In this document: in pieces, positions 29,680 to 39,441 of the stretch | How the letters are laid out: every line of letters starts with the position of its first letter | How positions within the stretch are numbered: the stretch's first letter is position 1 | NCBI GenBank assembly: GCA_950097015.1 | Contig: CATNEN010000001.1 | Span: 4,246,001-4,310,000, forward strand | From: Macrostomum hystrix | Lineage: Eukaryota; Platyhelminthes; Macrostomidae | Reading direction: 5' to 3' | DNA: 64,000 bases | Program-made: the position numbers and the translations under genes | Notes under the pieces: model-generated | The model's input: the letters and a program-made list of their open reading frames with translations, nothing else | The model's database searches: none | What the model was told of the DNA's origin: nothing

Positions 29680-30256
29680 CCCGTATAAAACGGAACGGTC
29701 ACAAAAAAGGGATTGTGACTGTCAATGTGACTGTTATGGTCACATGTTATCGTTGGTGACCATTTTTGTGACCGTTTTTTCAGAGTCTTATGTTTCTATA
29801 TTTCTCTCTTGTCGATAAAATAGGGTTTCAGTATATGGAGCACACCAAGTTGAAATGCAAATACACTTAACACATTCCCACACATGCACAGACGTTTACA
29901 CGGTAGATAGATCGATATACGAGTATATATAGATAGATCGATAGATAGGGTATGGGTAAATAGATGCATGGATAGATGCATTGAACGGAATTCATAAACT
30001 TTAGATGTCTCAGGACGGTCACACAAACGGTCACAGACGGTCACATAACAGTCACAGAACGGTCACAGAAAGGTCACATTACAGTCACAGTAAACAGTCA
30101 CAGAATGGTCGCAGTACACAGTCACAGTGAACGGTTACCTGGTGACCTAAGTTTCAATAATATGAACGGTCACACAAAACAGTCACAGCGTTACGTTTCA
30201 CGGGCACAGACTAAACGGTCACAGTCCCCTATTGTGACCGTTCCGTTTTATACGGG
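29680..30256. mobile_element. MITE/foldback-like element with perfect 25-bp terminal inverted repeats
   Basis: The left end cccgtataaaacggaacg continues to 29704 and its exact reverse complement occupies 30232-30256 (25 of 25 bases). Weaker inverted similarity extends about 20 bp further inward. The 577-bp interior lacks a transposase and is studded with ggtcaca/gtcacag motifs in both orientations, most densely at 30013-30230. A target duplication is not obvious, so the superfamily is unassigned. Numerous subterminal copies of one short motif are typical of transposase-binding ends. Confidence 0.82.
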
Positions 30257-30405
30257 CTCGTTTCGAAGTCTACCTCGATGGTGTGTAGGACCACATGGTC
30301 AGTTTTATGCTACTATTTTAGAAAAAAATAGTTTTCAAACTATTCATTTTCAAATCGTTGAAGTGATTGGTCACCTTTTACAGGCCTGTCAGCTAATGTG
30401 CAACA

Positions 30406-30918
30406 ATGAGCATGCTTCACCAGGTCGATGAAGCATCATCTACCGACTGTCCGATGTGTCCCAGTCGATTTTCTACAAGCAACAAAGCGCAGTACTGGCA
30501 TCATGTGGATTCTCATTGTCTTGGTTGCGATCGATCGACAGAGACGACAGATCAGGATACAATTTACTGCCTAGTGATTGGTGATAAACTAGTCCGGTGT
30601 GATTTCAAGAGTCGCAATAAAGTTAAGTCCAGCATTACAGCGACGCCAAGTAAGACTCGCTTCAAATGCGAAATCTGTGACTATGAGTTCAGCAGGAGAC
30701 CCAATCTTAATCGTCACTACCTGGTGCACACAGAATTTAAAGTATACCTGTGCGGCGTCTGCAAGAAATCATTTAGCCGTTTTGATGGCCTTCAAAAGCA
30801 CCGCAGGTTGCTGCATACCGACAAAAATTTGTCTTTTAGTGAGGCCTGTGGCATGGCACACGAATCCTTTCCTAGGCCTGGTGTGCAGTCGAAAGTACTA
30901 ACGGTGCAGCGTCCTTAA
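30406..30918 (+). CDS. Small C2H2 zinc-finger protein (single exon)
   Basis: A 170-residue protein with three C2H2 fingers: an atypical N-terminal one (CPMCPSRF..HHVDSH, about residues 15-37) and two canonical ones (FKCEICDYEFSRRPNLNRHYLVH, about 84-106; YLCGVCKKSFSRF..KHRRLLH, about 112-135). Two fingers in tandem suggest DNA or RNA binding; the target is unknown. The CPMC..HVDSH finger type also occurs in the loci at 31685, 39442 and 53920, marking a local family. An acceptor-like tttacag precedes the ATG by about 20 bp. No close named orthologue is recognised. Confidence 0.65.
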   Translation: MSMLHQVDEASSTDCPMCPSRFSTSNKAQYWHHVDSHCLGCDRSTETTDQDTIYCLVIGDKLVRCDFKSRNKVKSSITATPSKTRFKCEICDYEFSRRPNLNRHYLVHTEFKVYLCGVCKKSFSRFDGLQKHRRLLHTDKNLSFSEACGMAHESFPRPGVQSKVLTVQRP

Positions 30919-31684
30919 CCATTACGGCTGGTTCGCTAACAGATAAAAACACGACACCACACTGATTATTCTTAAATCAAATGCTCCCCAGTTACTGTGT
31001 GAACTTTTCTTTCTATTGCTACGCATTTTTGCGCTAATTATGTGCTAAAACATCTACTTTCATAGGTAAGTTTTCTTGTTTAGGTCAGCATTTTGACAGT
31101 TAATTTTTACTTTTTGTTTTGCTCCCCTTTGTCGTAGTAGGTAGGAAAATAAATTTCCAATCTTAGCAACAATGCTCAATCTAACAGAAAAGTTCTTTCT
31201 GCCTCCCGTCTCAGCTAATTTGCTACACCGACGTGTTAAATGTTCATTTTATTTTTGTATATTTTAAGACGTTAGCTGAACAGAAGGAGACCACGGGGTT
31301 ATTTCAAATACTGACATTATTTTTCTGTATCTAATTTTTGTGACTCCAAAACACCGGCATCATCGGGGTGTCTGGTGGCTGTCGGTTGTCCTTGTCACCA
31401 GGGTCTTCGCTGAATATCTCGACGTCAGTTCGCTGAATGCTTTAAACGTCAGTTCTCATCTTGAAGGGTGGAAAGAAAATATTTATATGGCGGACTTTCG
31501 CGAAAATCGGTCATTCGGTTTGGGAGCTATGGTGAGGTAGGTAGTATTAGAAATAACCTAACAAGGACGTTCCCTAAAGGGATCTAGACATGATTTGAAA
31601 TCGACCAATGAACAATATGAAAGCTAACTTTCTTTTCAATTCAATTCCGTTTCAGTTGATCGGCCTAATCTAAAACGGGAAAGA
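30919..31684. other. Spacer between two zinc-finger loci
   Basis: AT-rich sequence with no repeat array and no convincing gene. An open frame at 31340-31540 (66 codons) has no recognisable motif and is probably chance. Confidence 0.5.
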
Positions 31685-32077
31685 ATGTCGTGCCCGATCT
31701 GTCCCATGCGTTTTCGCAAACGTCACAGGCTTCATTAGTTGCGTCATGTTGAATCGCACGGACTTGACTGCAACTCAAAGCCAGAGCAACTGGCAATGAG
31801 ATCGGAATCTAAGAGACTTGATCGGAGTAGAAATAGTCAGGAAAAAGCACACAGTTGTGATCATTGTGGAAAGCCTTTCAAGAACATGCAAAACTTGGCA
31901 ACGCATGTCCGAATTCACACCGGAGAGAAGCCGTACGCCCTGTGCGCCCAGTGCGCCCTGTGCGACAAGAAGTTCGCCTACTCCGGTTCCATTGCTAAGC
32001 ATCGAAGACTGCACTCCGGCCAGAGAACTTTGGCAATCGCAAGCTCAAGTTGTTTAATCCCACCGGTTTACGACTAA
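31685..32077 (+). pseudogene. C2H2 zinc-finger locus with an in-frame stop
   Basis: From the ATG at 31685 the frame gives a CPICPMRF finger start, but TAG at 31736-31738 interrupts the finger. The same frame then continues through RHVESH to two more fingers (SCDHCGKPF..HVRIH, and a last finger ending HRRLH) and stops at 32077. The last finger contains a 12-bp tandem duplication giving CAQCALC, which disturbs the usual Cys spacing. Stop plus malformed finger suggest a decaying copy. Alternatively the stop could lie in a 5' untranslated part with a downstream start, but no good ATG follows before the second finger apart from those near 31797. Confidence 0.65.
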
Positions 32078-32274
32078 TGCATTTGACTTATTCCCTTTTT
32101 TTAAGAACTCGTATGGGCAGACAACCGTCAGAATTATACAGCAACCAATTTTTTTTTAGTTTGCTGTTCTGCGTCAAAATTACAGCATTTTTCATTTAGT
32201 CTGCTTTTTATCTGTTGCTATTTAAGTGGCTGAAATATCCAAGATTCTAACAGCTGTTCCAAAGATACTCTCAC

Positions 32275-32970
32275 ATGTAGCTGACATCCCTAATTTAGTC
32301 TCACATGTAGCTGACATCCCTAATTTAGTCCCACAGGTGGCTGATATCCCTAATTTAGTCTCACATGTAGCTGACATCCCTAATTTAGTCTCACAGGTAG
32401 CTGACATCCCTAATTTAGTCTCACAGGTAGCTGACATCCCTAATTTAGTCTCACATGTAGCTGATATCCCTAAAGATATCCCACAGGTAGCTGATATCCC
32501 TAAAGATATCCCACAGGTAGCTGATATCCCTAAAGATATCCCACAGGTAGCTGATATCCCTAAAGATATCCCACAGGTAGCTGATATCCCTAAAGATATC
32601 CCACAGGTAGCTGATATCCCTAAAGATATCCCACAGGTAGCTGATATCCCTAAAGATATCCCACAGGTAGCTGATATCCCTAAAGATATCCCACAGGTAG
32701 CTGATATCCCTAAAGATATCCCACAGGTAGCTGATATCCCTAAAGATATCCCACAGGTAGCTGATATCCCTAAAGATATCCCACAGGTAGCTGATATCCC
32801 TAAAGATATCCCACAGGTAGCTGATATCCCTAAAGATATCCCACAGGTAGCTGATATCCCTAAAGATATCCCACAGGTAGCTGATATCCCTAAAGATATC
32901 CCACAGGTAGCTGATATCCCTAAAGATATCCCACAGGTAGCTGATATCCCTAAAGATATCCCACAGGTAA
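32275..32970. repeat. 30-bp minisatellite upstream of TM2D2-A
   Basis: Six units of one 30-bp type (ctgacatccctaatttagtc...) are followed by about 17 units of a second type (ctgatatccctaaagatatc...) that are identical to each other at every base. Each unit includes cacaggtag. A 252-codon open frame (decapeptide VADIPKDIPQ) runs through it because 30 is divisible by three. Base-perfect units argue for very recent amplification rather than protein selection. Confidence 0.97.
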
Positions 32971-33003
32971 CATTACTGAACTGATTTTCAGCATTGCCAA
33001 CTC

Positions 33004-33594
33004 ATGCTGCTGCTGCTGCTTCTGCCGCTGCTTCTCCTGCTCACCAGCAGCGGTTGCCAGGCGGAAGATCTGGCCATAGTCGACAGGGCAGGTGCGTCTT
33101 ATCAGTCGCAGGTGTTCAACGAATCCACTGGCGATGCCTACAATGCCGAGGGTCCCCTGCTGCCGTGTCGCCTGCTGCCTGCGGAGTCTGTGAAATGCAA
33201 CCCGCCTCTTGATCTGCAGGGCAACTCCAGCCTGAAGGACATCCTTGGTCACGGCTGCACCAAATGGGGCGGCCAGACCTATCAGGAGGTTGAGCACACC
33301 AGGCTGCAATGCTTCGCTCTAGCTGACATTGAATGCTACGGCAGTCGCAGCTTTCTCAGAGGTCGATCGCCTTGTCTGAAGTACACGGGCCACTATTTCC
33401 TAACCACACTGCTTTACTCTGTGTTTCTGGGCTTCCTGGCAATCGACAGATTCTGCCTGGGCCACACAGGTGCCGCCATTGGCAAGATGCTCTGCTTAGG
33501 CGGCTTTGGAATCTGGTGGATTGTCGACGTCATCCTGCTGTGCACCGGCAGCTTGAGGCCTGCAGATGACAGCAGCTGGATGCCCTACTATTGA
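33004..33594 (+). CDS. TM2D2: TM2 domain-containing protein 2, unit A copy
   Basis: 196 residues: a Leu-rich signal peptide (residues 1-about 17, ending near SSGCQA), a Cys-bearing lumenal region (CRLLPAESVKCN, GHGCTKWGGQTYQEVEHTRLQC), then two C-terminal membrane helices joined by the TM2 DRF turn (LLYSVFLGFLAIDRFCLGHTG; GIWWIVDVILLCTG). This matches human TM2D2 (FLGCFGVDRFCLGHTG, GIWWFVDLILL). TM2D proteins act in the secretory and endolysosomal system and are linked to Notch signalling and phagocytosis in flies. The gene is single-exon here. An acceptor-like ttttcag lies 12 bp before the ATG. Confidence 0.92.
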   Translation: MLLLLLLPLLLLLTSSGCQAEDLAIVDRAGASYQSQVFNESTGDAYNAEGPLLPCRLLPAESVKCNPPLDLQGNSSLKDILGHGCTKWGGQTYQEVEHTRLQCFALADIECYGSRSFLRGRSPCLKYTGHYFLTTLLYSVFLGFLAIDRFCLGHTGAAIGKMLCLGGFGIWWIVDVILLCTGSLRPADDSSWMPYY

Positions 33595-33709
33595 TGTACT
33601 TTGCCCAGCCATTGTACAGCCATTGTACAGCCATTGTACAGTTTCTTGATTTCAGTGTACAGCCTAATGATTGTGCTTTAGATATATTACTGCGTACCTG
33701 GGCTTCGTC

Positions 33710-33715
33710 AATAAA
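33710..33715 (+). promoter_or_regulatory. Candidate poly(A) signal of TM2D2-A
   Basis: AATAAA about 115 nt after the TM2D2-A stop, in a region conserved in unit B (51487-51492). A triplicated cattgtacagc lies between stop and signal in both copies. Confidence 0.65.
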
Positions 33716-33978
33716 GCAACGGATTGCCTGAGCTCTGGTTTTATTTATTAAAGTATTGTGCTTTGTTGCTTGATCAATTTTCTAATATTCAATACAGGTA
33801 ATGGGTACCAGCAAGCATATAGAGAAGTAGAAGCAATGGGATCTTGCTCATGGACACAAATCCTTTGCCCTCGGCTGAGATTCGAACTTAGACCTCTCAG
33901 ATCGGAGAGACTGTGCCAAAACCAAACAGTGAGCAGTGCCTCTCTCACAATGCATTTCAGCTTTTTCAGCTGAACACT

Positions 33979-34782
33979 ATGAGCTCAATGTCTCTCACCA
34001 CTCAGTCGACTCATTCACAATCAGCCCCAATGGCCGTTGACGATGCATCGGACCCGGATGTGAAGCCTCCAGAGCTGCAGCTGAAACTGGAGATGCAGGA
34101 CGATGAGGGCGAGTCAGCTGATGCACACGCCGATGACGTCACAGGCCAGTCAGCTGATGTACACGCCGATGACGTCACAGGCCAGTCAGCTGATGCGCAC
34201 GCCGATGACGTCACTAACCAGTTAGCTGATGCGCACGCCGTTGAAGCCGACGCTGACAAAAAGTGCTTCGAATGCGACTTCTGCGGCAAGCGTCTAGCAC
34301 AACGCAGCTACCTGATGGCGCACCTGAGTATTCACACCGGTGAGAAGCCGTTCGAATGCCATCAGTGCGGCAAGCGTTTCTCCAGGCCCGGCTACCTGCG
34401 GCTGCACAGCAAGGCCGTCCACCAGAACGAGCGCCGGCACCTGTGCCGATTCTGTGGCAAAGCCTTCCCAGAGACCTCCAGTCTTGGTAGGCACATTCGC
34501 ACTCACACTGGCGAGCGACCGTTTGTCTGCGAACTGTGCGGCGTCCGCTTCACCCAGGCTGGCAGTCTGGCTGATCACATGCGAGTCCACACCGGTGCTA
34601 AGCCTTTCACCTGTCTCACCTGTGGTGCCACTTTTAGTAGAGCATTCTCACTGACCAACCATCTGAGAATGCACAATGGCGACAAGCCTTTTAAGTGTTT
34701 GGTGTGCGGCAAGACATTCTCACAGTCCGGTCACTTGTACCGACACCAGCGATCTACTCACTCTGCCGCTGTGCAGGTGTGA
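33979..34782 (+). CDS. Six-finger C2H2 protein with acidic repeats, unit A
   Basis: About 267 residues. The N-terminal part is acidic and contains four copies of a 12-residue repeat (SADAHADDVTGQ-like). Six consecutive canonical C2H2 fingers follow, joined by TGEKPF/TGERPF-type linkers (FECDFCGKRL, FECHQCGKRF, HLCRFCGKAF, FVCELCGVRF, FTCLTCGATF, FKCLVCGKTF). Such an array implies sequence-specific DNA binding in the nucleus with the acidic part as a likely effector region; targets are unknown. The start is placed at the ATG just after ttttcag. A SINE-like fragment (gctgagattcgaactt) lies upstream. Confidence 0.85.
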   Translation: MSSMSLTTQSTHSQSAPMAVDDASDPDVKPPELQLKLEMQDDEGESADAHADDVTGQSADVHADDVTGQSADAHADDVTNQLADAHAVEADADKKCFECDFCGKRLAQRSYLMAHLSIHTGEKPFECHQCGKRFSRPGYLRLHSKAVHQNERRHLCRFCGKAFPETSSLGRHIRTHTGERPFVCELCGVRFTQAGSLADHMRVHTGAKPFTCLTCGATFSRAFSLTNHLRMHNGDKPFKCLVCGKTFSQSGHLYRHQRSTHSAAVQV

Positions 34783-34804
34783 GCAGTCTCTTCTCAAGGC
34801 AGTG

Positions 34805-35920
34805 ATTGGATCTGCCAATCACTGATCCTCATCAGGTCACCCAATCACTGATCCTCATCAGGTCACCCAATCACTGATCCCCATCGGTTCTCCCAATCAC
34901 TGATCCTCATCAGGTCACCCAATCACTGATCCTCATCGGTTCTCCCAATCACTGATCCTCATCAGGTCACCCAATCACTGATCCCCATCGGTTCTCCCAA
35001 TCACTGATCCTCATTGGTTCTCCCAATCACTGATCCCCATCGGTTCTTCCAATCACTGATCCCCATCGGTTCTCACAATCACTGATCCCCATCGGTTCTC
35101 CCAATCACTGATCCTCATTGGTTCTCCCAATCACTGATCCCCATCGGTTCTCCCAATCACTGATCCTCATTGGTTCTCCCAATCACTGATCCCCATCGGT
35201 TCTTCCAATCACTGATCCCCATCGGTTCTCACAATCACTGATCCCCATCGGTTCTCCCAATCACTGATCCTCATTGGTTCTCCCAATCACTGATCCTCAT
35301 TGGTTCTCCCAATCACTGATCCTCATCGGTTCTCCCAATCACTGATCCCCATCGGTTCTTCCAATCACTGATCCCCATCGGTTCTCACAATCACTGATCC
35401 CCATCGGTTCTCCCAATCACTGATCCTCATTGGTTCTCCCAATCACTGATCCCCATCGGTTCTCCCAATCACTGATCCTCATTGGTTCTCCCAATCACTG
35501 ATCCCCATCGGTTCTCCCAATCACTGATCCTCATTGGTTCTCCCAATCACTGATCCCCATCGGTTCTCCCAATCACTGATCCTCATTGGTTCTCCCAATC
35601 ACTGATCCCCATCGGTTCTTCCAATCACTGATCCCCATCGGTTCTCACAATCACTGATCCCCATCGGTTCTCCCAATCACTGATCCTCATTGGTTCTCCC
35701 AATCACTGATCCTCATCGGTTCTCCCAATCACTGATCCCCATCGGTTCTCCCAATCACTGATTCACATCGGTTCTCCCAATCACTGATCCCCATCGGTTC
35801 TCCCAATCACTGATCCCCATCGGTTCTCCCAATCACTGATCCCCATCGGTTCTCCCAATCACTGATCCCCATCGGTTCTCCCGATCACTGATCCTCATTG
35901 GTTCTCCCAATCACTGATCC
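34805..35920. repeat. 26-bp minisatellite downstream of zinc-finger gene, unit A
   Basis: About 42 copies of a 26-bp unit built on caatcactgatccccatcgg. Variants (cctcattgg, ccccatcgg, ttcacatcgg) alternate in patterned blocks. The orthologous array in unit B is about half as long, so copy number changed after the duplication. Confidence 0.96.
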
Positions 35921-36285
35921 CTTTCGGGATTATCAACCAATCAGAAATCTCCATTGGCTCTCCCAACCAATCAGATGTCCCTAACGCATTTCCCAAACAA
36001 TCTGAGATCCTTTTCAGTCTCCCATTCCGAGATCAGGATAAAACATTTATTTATCAGCAAATTTCATTCCTGTTAACACCGTGTAATATTTCGATAGTTT
36101 GTGCTAGTTCTATCTCATCTTATTAATCAAATCTATCGCTAGTCAATTATGTATGCTTGTGTCTGATCTGTTTGTTCACTCTGCTATTCCGTGCTATAAT
36201 TATTATCAGTGAAGTGCAGATAGGCTTTTTGGTTCGCTTATGTTGTCCATTTGTTATATGCAATTGTGAGCCATTTGTAGTCATT

Positions 36286-39133
36286 GTGTAACACGCGGTG
36301 TTTGGCGGTGTGAAACCAGATTCTACGAAGGCCCCGTGAGGCCGTGCTTGTTGTATTTATGTCAGTTGCGATTACGTAATCAGCGATGTACAGTAATGAA
36401 CGATGTTAAACGAACGAACAGCAAATACGATAGAATGATTCAGCAAATTATTAGAAAGATTGTTAACATTCAAAAACTGCCTCAAAGGCTAGGAATAAAA
36501 ACCATTACATTTCTCCCCCGCGAAACAATAGACGATCTGAATCGCAAAATTGAAAACGCAGAACCAGTTAAAAAAACACATTCACAGTCTCTAAACAGTC
36601 TCTGATCAGTCTCTGAACAGTCCATCGCTCTCCGCTCATTCACCGCTCACACCGAAGAAGTCCGGAGGTCGCCTCTCCCGCTCCGGGTACCGCCGCTCGG
36701 CCTGGCGGGTCTCAGACGCGACCTCGTGGGACACCGGCTGCTGGCGGAGCTGCTCGGTGTCAGGCAGGGCTACAAACCGCCTTCGCAGCCGGTTCACGTG
36801 CACCCAGCGGACCGGTCGGTTGCCGAAGGCGCGGCGGATGCACACCGAGTGGCCGCGCTGCTCGAGCACCGTCCAGCCAGGCTCCCAGTAGGGCGCGAGC
36901 TTCGAGCGCCGCATCTCGATGCTGAGCAGCACCTCGGCGCCTTGCGGGAACTGCGGCAGGTCCGCCGCTTTCTTGTCGTGAGCCGCCTTCTGTTGCTGCC
37001 CGGCGACCACCAGATTCTCCTCGACGAATTCGCGGATCCGGGCCAGTCGCCGCTCCAGCAGCGCTGAGTAGGTGCCGATGTCGAACTGCCGCTCGCTGCT
37101 CTGCACCTTCGGCGGGAGTTGCGGGTCGCGGCCGGTCATCACCGTCAGCGGTGCCACCTTGGTTGAGCTGTGGACCCTGGAGTTGTAGGACAGGACCACT
37201 AACGGCAGCTGCTCCTCCCAGCTGGACTCGGTCTCGGCGAACAGCCTCAGCAGCTGCAGCAGTGACTTGTTGCCGCGCTCCACTAGTCCGTTTCCCTGCG
37301 GATGATACGGCGTGGTGCGCGTTTTCCTGATGCCCAGCGCTTGCAGCGTCTCCTGGAACAGCTCGCTCTCGAAGTTCGCGCCTTGATCCGAGTGGATGAC
37401 GGACGGGACTCCAAACAGGGAGAAGACCTTCACTGCAGCATCCACGATGGTTTTGGCGGTCTGATCTGGCATCGGCACGGCGGTCAGGAACTTGGAAAAC
37501 TGATCCTGCATCACCAGCAGGTAGCTGTTGCCTCGATCTGATGTCGGCACCTTCAGTACGTCGACCGCCACCGTCTGCCAGGGCTTGCCGATCGGCATCT
37601 CACCGAGTGGGGCTGCGGGCCGGTGCTGCGCTTTTTTCAGCTGGCAGGTCTGGCACTCCTGACAGAAACTCACCGCGTCGCTCTGCAGCCCAGGCCAGTA
37701 CGCGGTCTGCTTCAGAGTGTCGGCCATTTTCTCCGGTCCGAAATGGCCGCCGATGCCCTCGTGGAAGTCAGTCAGGAACTGACGCTGCAGCAACTCCGGG
37801 ATCACAGGGACCTCTCTCGGCCCCGCAGCATCATTGAAAACCCGGCAGAGAAGACCGTCTTGAATTCGTAACTTCCGCCAGATACGGCTGAGGTGTCGCA
37901 GTCTGCTGTCGGACCATCTTGGCCGAGTCCCGCTGTCGTTCTGCAGGGCCTCGATGACCAGCTGGAGCTTCGGATCAGCCCTCTGCGCCTGTCGCAACTC
38001 CCGGTTGGACACCTGCGGCTGCAGCTCCGTTGCCGACGACGCTCCGATCGTTTCGCAGTGGCCCTCGTGCATCCTCGACAGGCCGTCCGCCTCCACGTTG
38101 TCGACGCCCTTGGTGTACTTGATGGTAAAGGCGAATTCCTGCAGCAGCAACCGCCAGCGCCCGAGCCGGCCGTGGCTGTCGACCCGCTGGGAATTCAGAA
38201 ACGTGAGTGGGCAGTGGTCGGTAAAGACCGTGAAATGCCGACCGAGCAAGTAGTGGCGGTAAGTCTTCAGCGCGTGCAGGATCGCCAGGCACTCCTTCTC
38301 GACGGTTGAATAGCCCTTCTCCGGAGCCGTGAGTGCTCTGCTGCAGTACTCTATCACCTGGTCGCCTTGCTTGAGCACGATTCCGACTCCGGTGTTGCTG
38401 GCATCCGTGTAGAGCTGAAACTCCTTGGAAAAATCCGGGTGGCCGATGATCGGCGGCTGCTGAAGGGCCTCTTTGAGCCGTCGAAATGCCGTGCCGCACT
38501 CGTCAGTCCACTCGAACTTCTCCGTCTTGCTGGTCAGTCTGTGCAGCGGTCCGGCGATATCGGAGAAACTCGGCACGTACTTCCTGTACTGGTTGCAAAG
38601 GCCTAGGAACTGCCGCACCTGCGTTGGGGACTGCGGCTCCGGCCACTCTTGGATGGCGTGCACCTTCTCGGGACTCACAGTGGCACCCTTGGCAGAGAAC
38701 ACGGTGCCGAGAAACGTGACCTCCGGCAGACCCAGCTGGCACTTGCTGCCCCTGACTGTGAGCCCGGCGCCTCTGATCTTCTCGAACACTTCTCGCAGGT
38801 GCTGTAGATGCTCGGCCTTTGACTTGGAGAAGCACAGCGTGTCATCCATGTAGGTGAAGGTTTGCTCGGCGCCTTTGAACACGCGGTTCATCAGGATGGT
38901 GAATGAGCTCGGGCCGCCGCAGACGCCCTGCGGCATCCTCTTGAACTGATAAAGCGGCATGCCGGGCCCAGGGCTGAAAGCTGTCTTCTGCCTGTCTTCC
39001 GGCTTCATCGGGATTTGGAAGTAGCCGCCGTTCAGGTCAATCACCGAGAAGATCTCGTTGCCAGCTAGCTTGTCCTTGACAAAGTCCATCTGCGGAATGC
39101 CCTGCGCCGACCGCACCGTCTTCTTGTTCAGCT
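36286..39133 (-). mobile_element. 5'-truncated Ty3/gypsy-type retrotransposon, only in unit A
   Basis: The insert is absent from unit B, where the flanks meet within gtcattgtacagctttt. Its 3' end (low coordinate) starts tgtaacacgcgg, as expected for an LTR terminus, and the roughly 300 bp before the ORF stop are probably the 3' LTR. At the other end the element stops abruptly inside the reverse-transcriptase coding region, so gag, protease and the 5' LTR are missing. No target duplication is visible. Confidence 0.88.
36636..39116 (-). CDS. Gypsy-type pol fragment: reverse transcriptase, RNase H, integrase
   Basis: An uninterrupted 826-codon frame. It begins within the reverse transcriptase palm and includes the YMDD box, then an RNase H start (YTDASNTG), an HHCC-type integrase zinc region (H..H, CQECQTC), and an integrase core with the acidic triad visible in AVDVLK, HSDQG and the E of GLVERGNKSL. 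A C-terminal extension of about 150 residues ends the frame. The whole-length open frame implies recent insertion, although the 5' part is gone and the copy cannot be autonomous. It lies antisense to the neighbouring zinc-finger genes. Confidence 0.9.
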   Translation of the reverse strand: MRSAQGIPQMDFVKDKLAGNEIFSVIDLNGGYFQIPMKPEDRQKTAFSPGPGMPLYQFKRMPQGVCGGPSSFTILMNRVFKGAEQTFTYMDDTLCFSKSKAEHLQHLREVFEKIRGAGLTVRGSKCQLGLPEVTFLGTVFSAKGATVSPEKVHAIQEWPEPQSPTQVRQFLGLCNQYRKYVPSFSDIAGPLHRLTSKTEKFEWTDECGTAFRRLKEALQQPPIIGHPDFSKEFQLYTDASNTGVGIVLKQGDQVIEYCSRALTAPEKGYSTVEKECLAILHALKTYRHYLLGRHFTVFTDHCPLTFLNSQRVDSHGRLGRWRLLLQEFAFTIKYTKGVDNVEADGLSRMHEGHCETIGASSATELQPQVSNRELRQAQRADPKLQLVIEALQNDSGTRPRWSDSRLRHLSRIWRKLRIQDGLLCRVFNDAAGPREVPVIPELLQRQFLTDFHEGIGGHFGPEKMADTLKQTAYWPGLQSDAVSFCQECQTCQLKKAQHRPAAPLGEMPIGKPWQTVAVDVLKVPTSDRGNSYLLVMQDQFSKFLTAVPMPDQTAKTIVDAAVKVFSLFGVPSVIHSDQGANFESELFQETLQALGIRKTRTTPYHPQGNGLVERGNKSLLQLLRLFAETESSWEEQLPLVVLSYNSRVHSSTKVAPLTVMTGRDPQLPPKVQSSERQFDIGTYSALLERRLARIREFVEENLVVAGQQQKAAHDKKAADLPQFPQGAEVLLSIEMRRSKLAPYWEPGWTVLEQRGHSVCIRRAFGNRPVRWVHVNRLRRRFVALPDTEQLRQQPVSHEVASETRQAERRYPERERRPPDFFGVSGE

Positions 39134-39441
39134 TTTAGTTTCTTATTTTACAAGTCGAGTTCATGAGTTAACAGTCTCTGCTCTGTTCCTCTATCGATAC
39201 AAAATGCTAAATAGTAATTGGTTCGTGCAGTAGAGTCAGTTGACACAATACCATTGATACTAATTCAAACATTTGACAGCTGTTTGTGTTTAATCATTTC
39301 TGGAAACCGAATCTAACCCTAGCAGAATCAGCCTTCAAAACTTGATTGGCTGGGGATTCGGCCATTGAATTGGTGTCTATGGAAAATGCAAGCACTAAGT
39401 CGCCACAGCCAATAGAGATTTGAAGGCTGATTTGGTAAATT

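Noticed and set aside
32226-32984. 252-codon VADIPKDIPQ decapeptide ORF as a gene
   Set aside because: Units are identical at synonymous sites too, with no recognisable start and no flanking coding sequence; treated as a minisatellite.
36336-36605. 89-codon plus-strand ORF as a gene
   Set aside because: It lies inside the probable 3' LTR of the gypsy-type element, antisense to it, with no recognisable domain.
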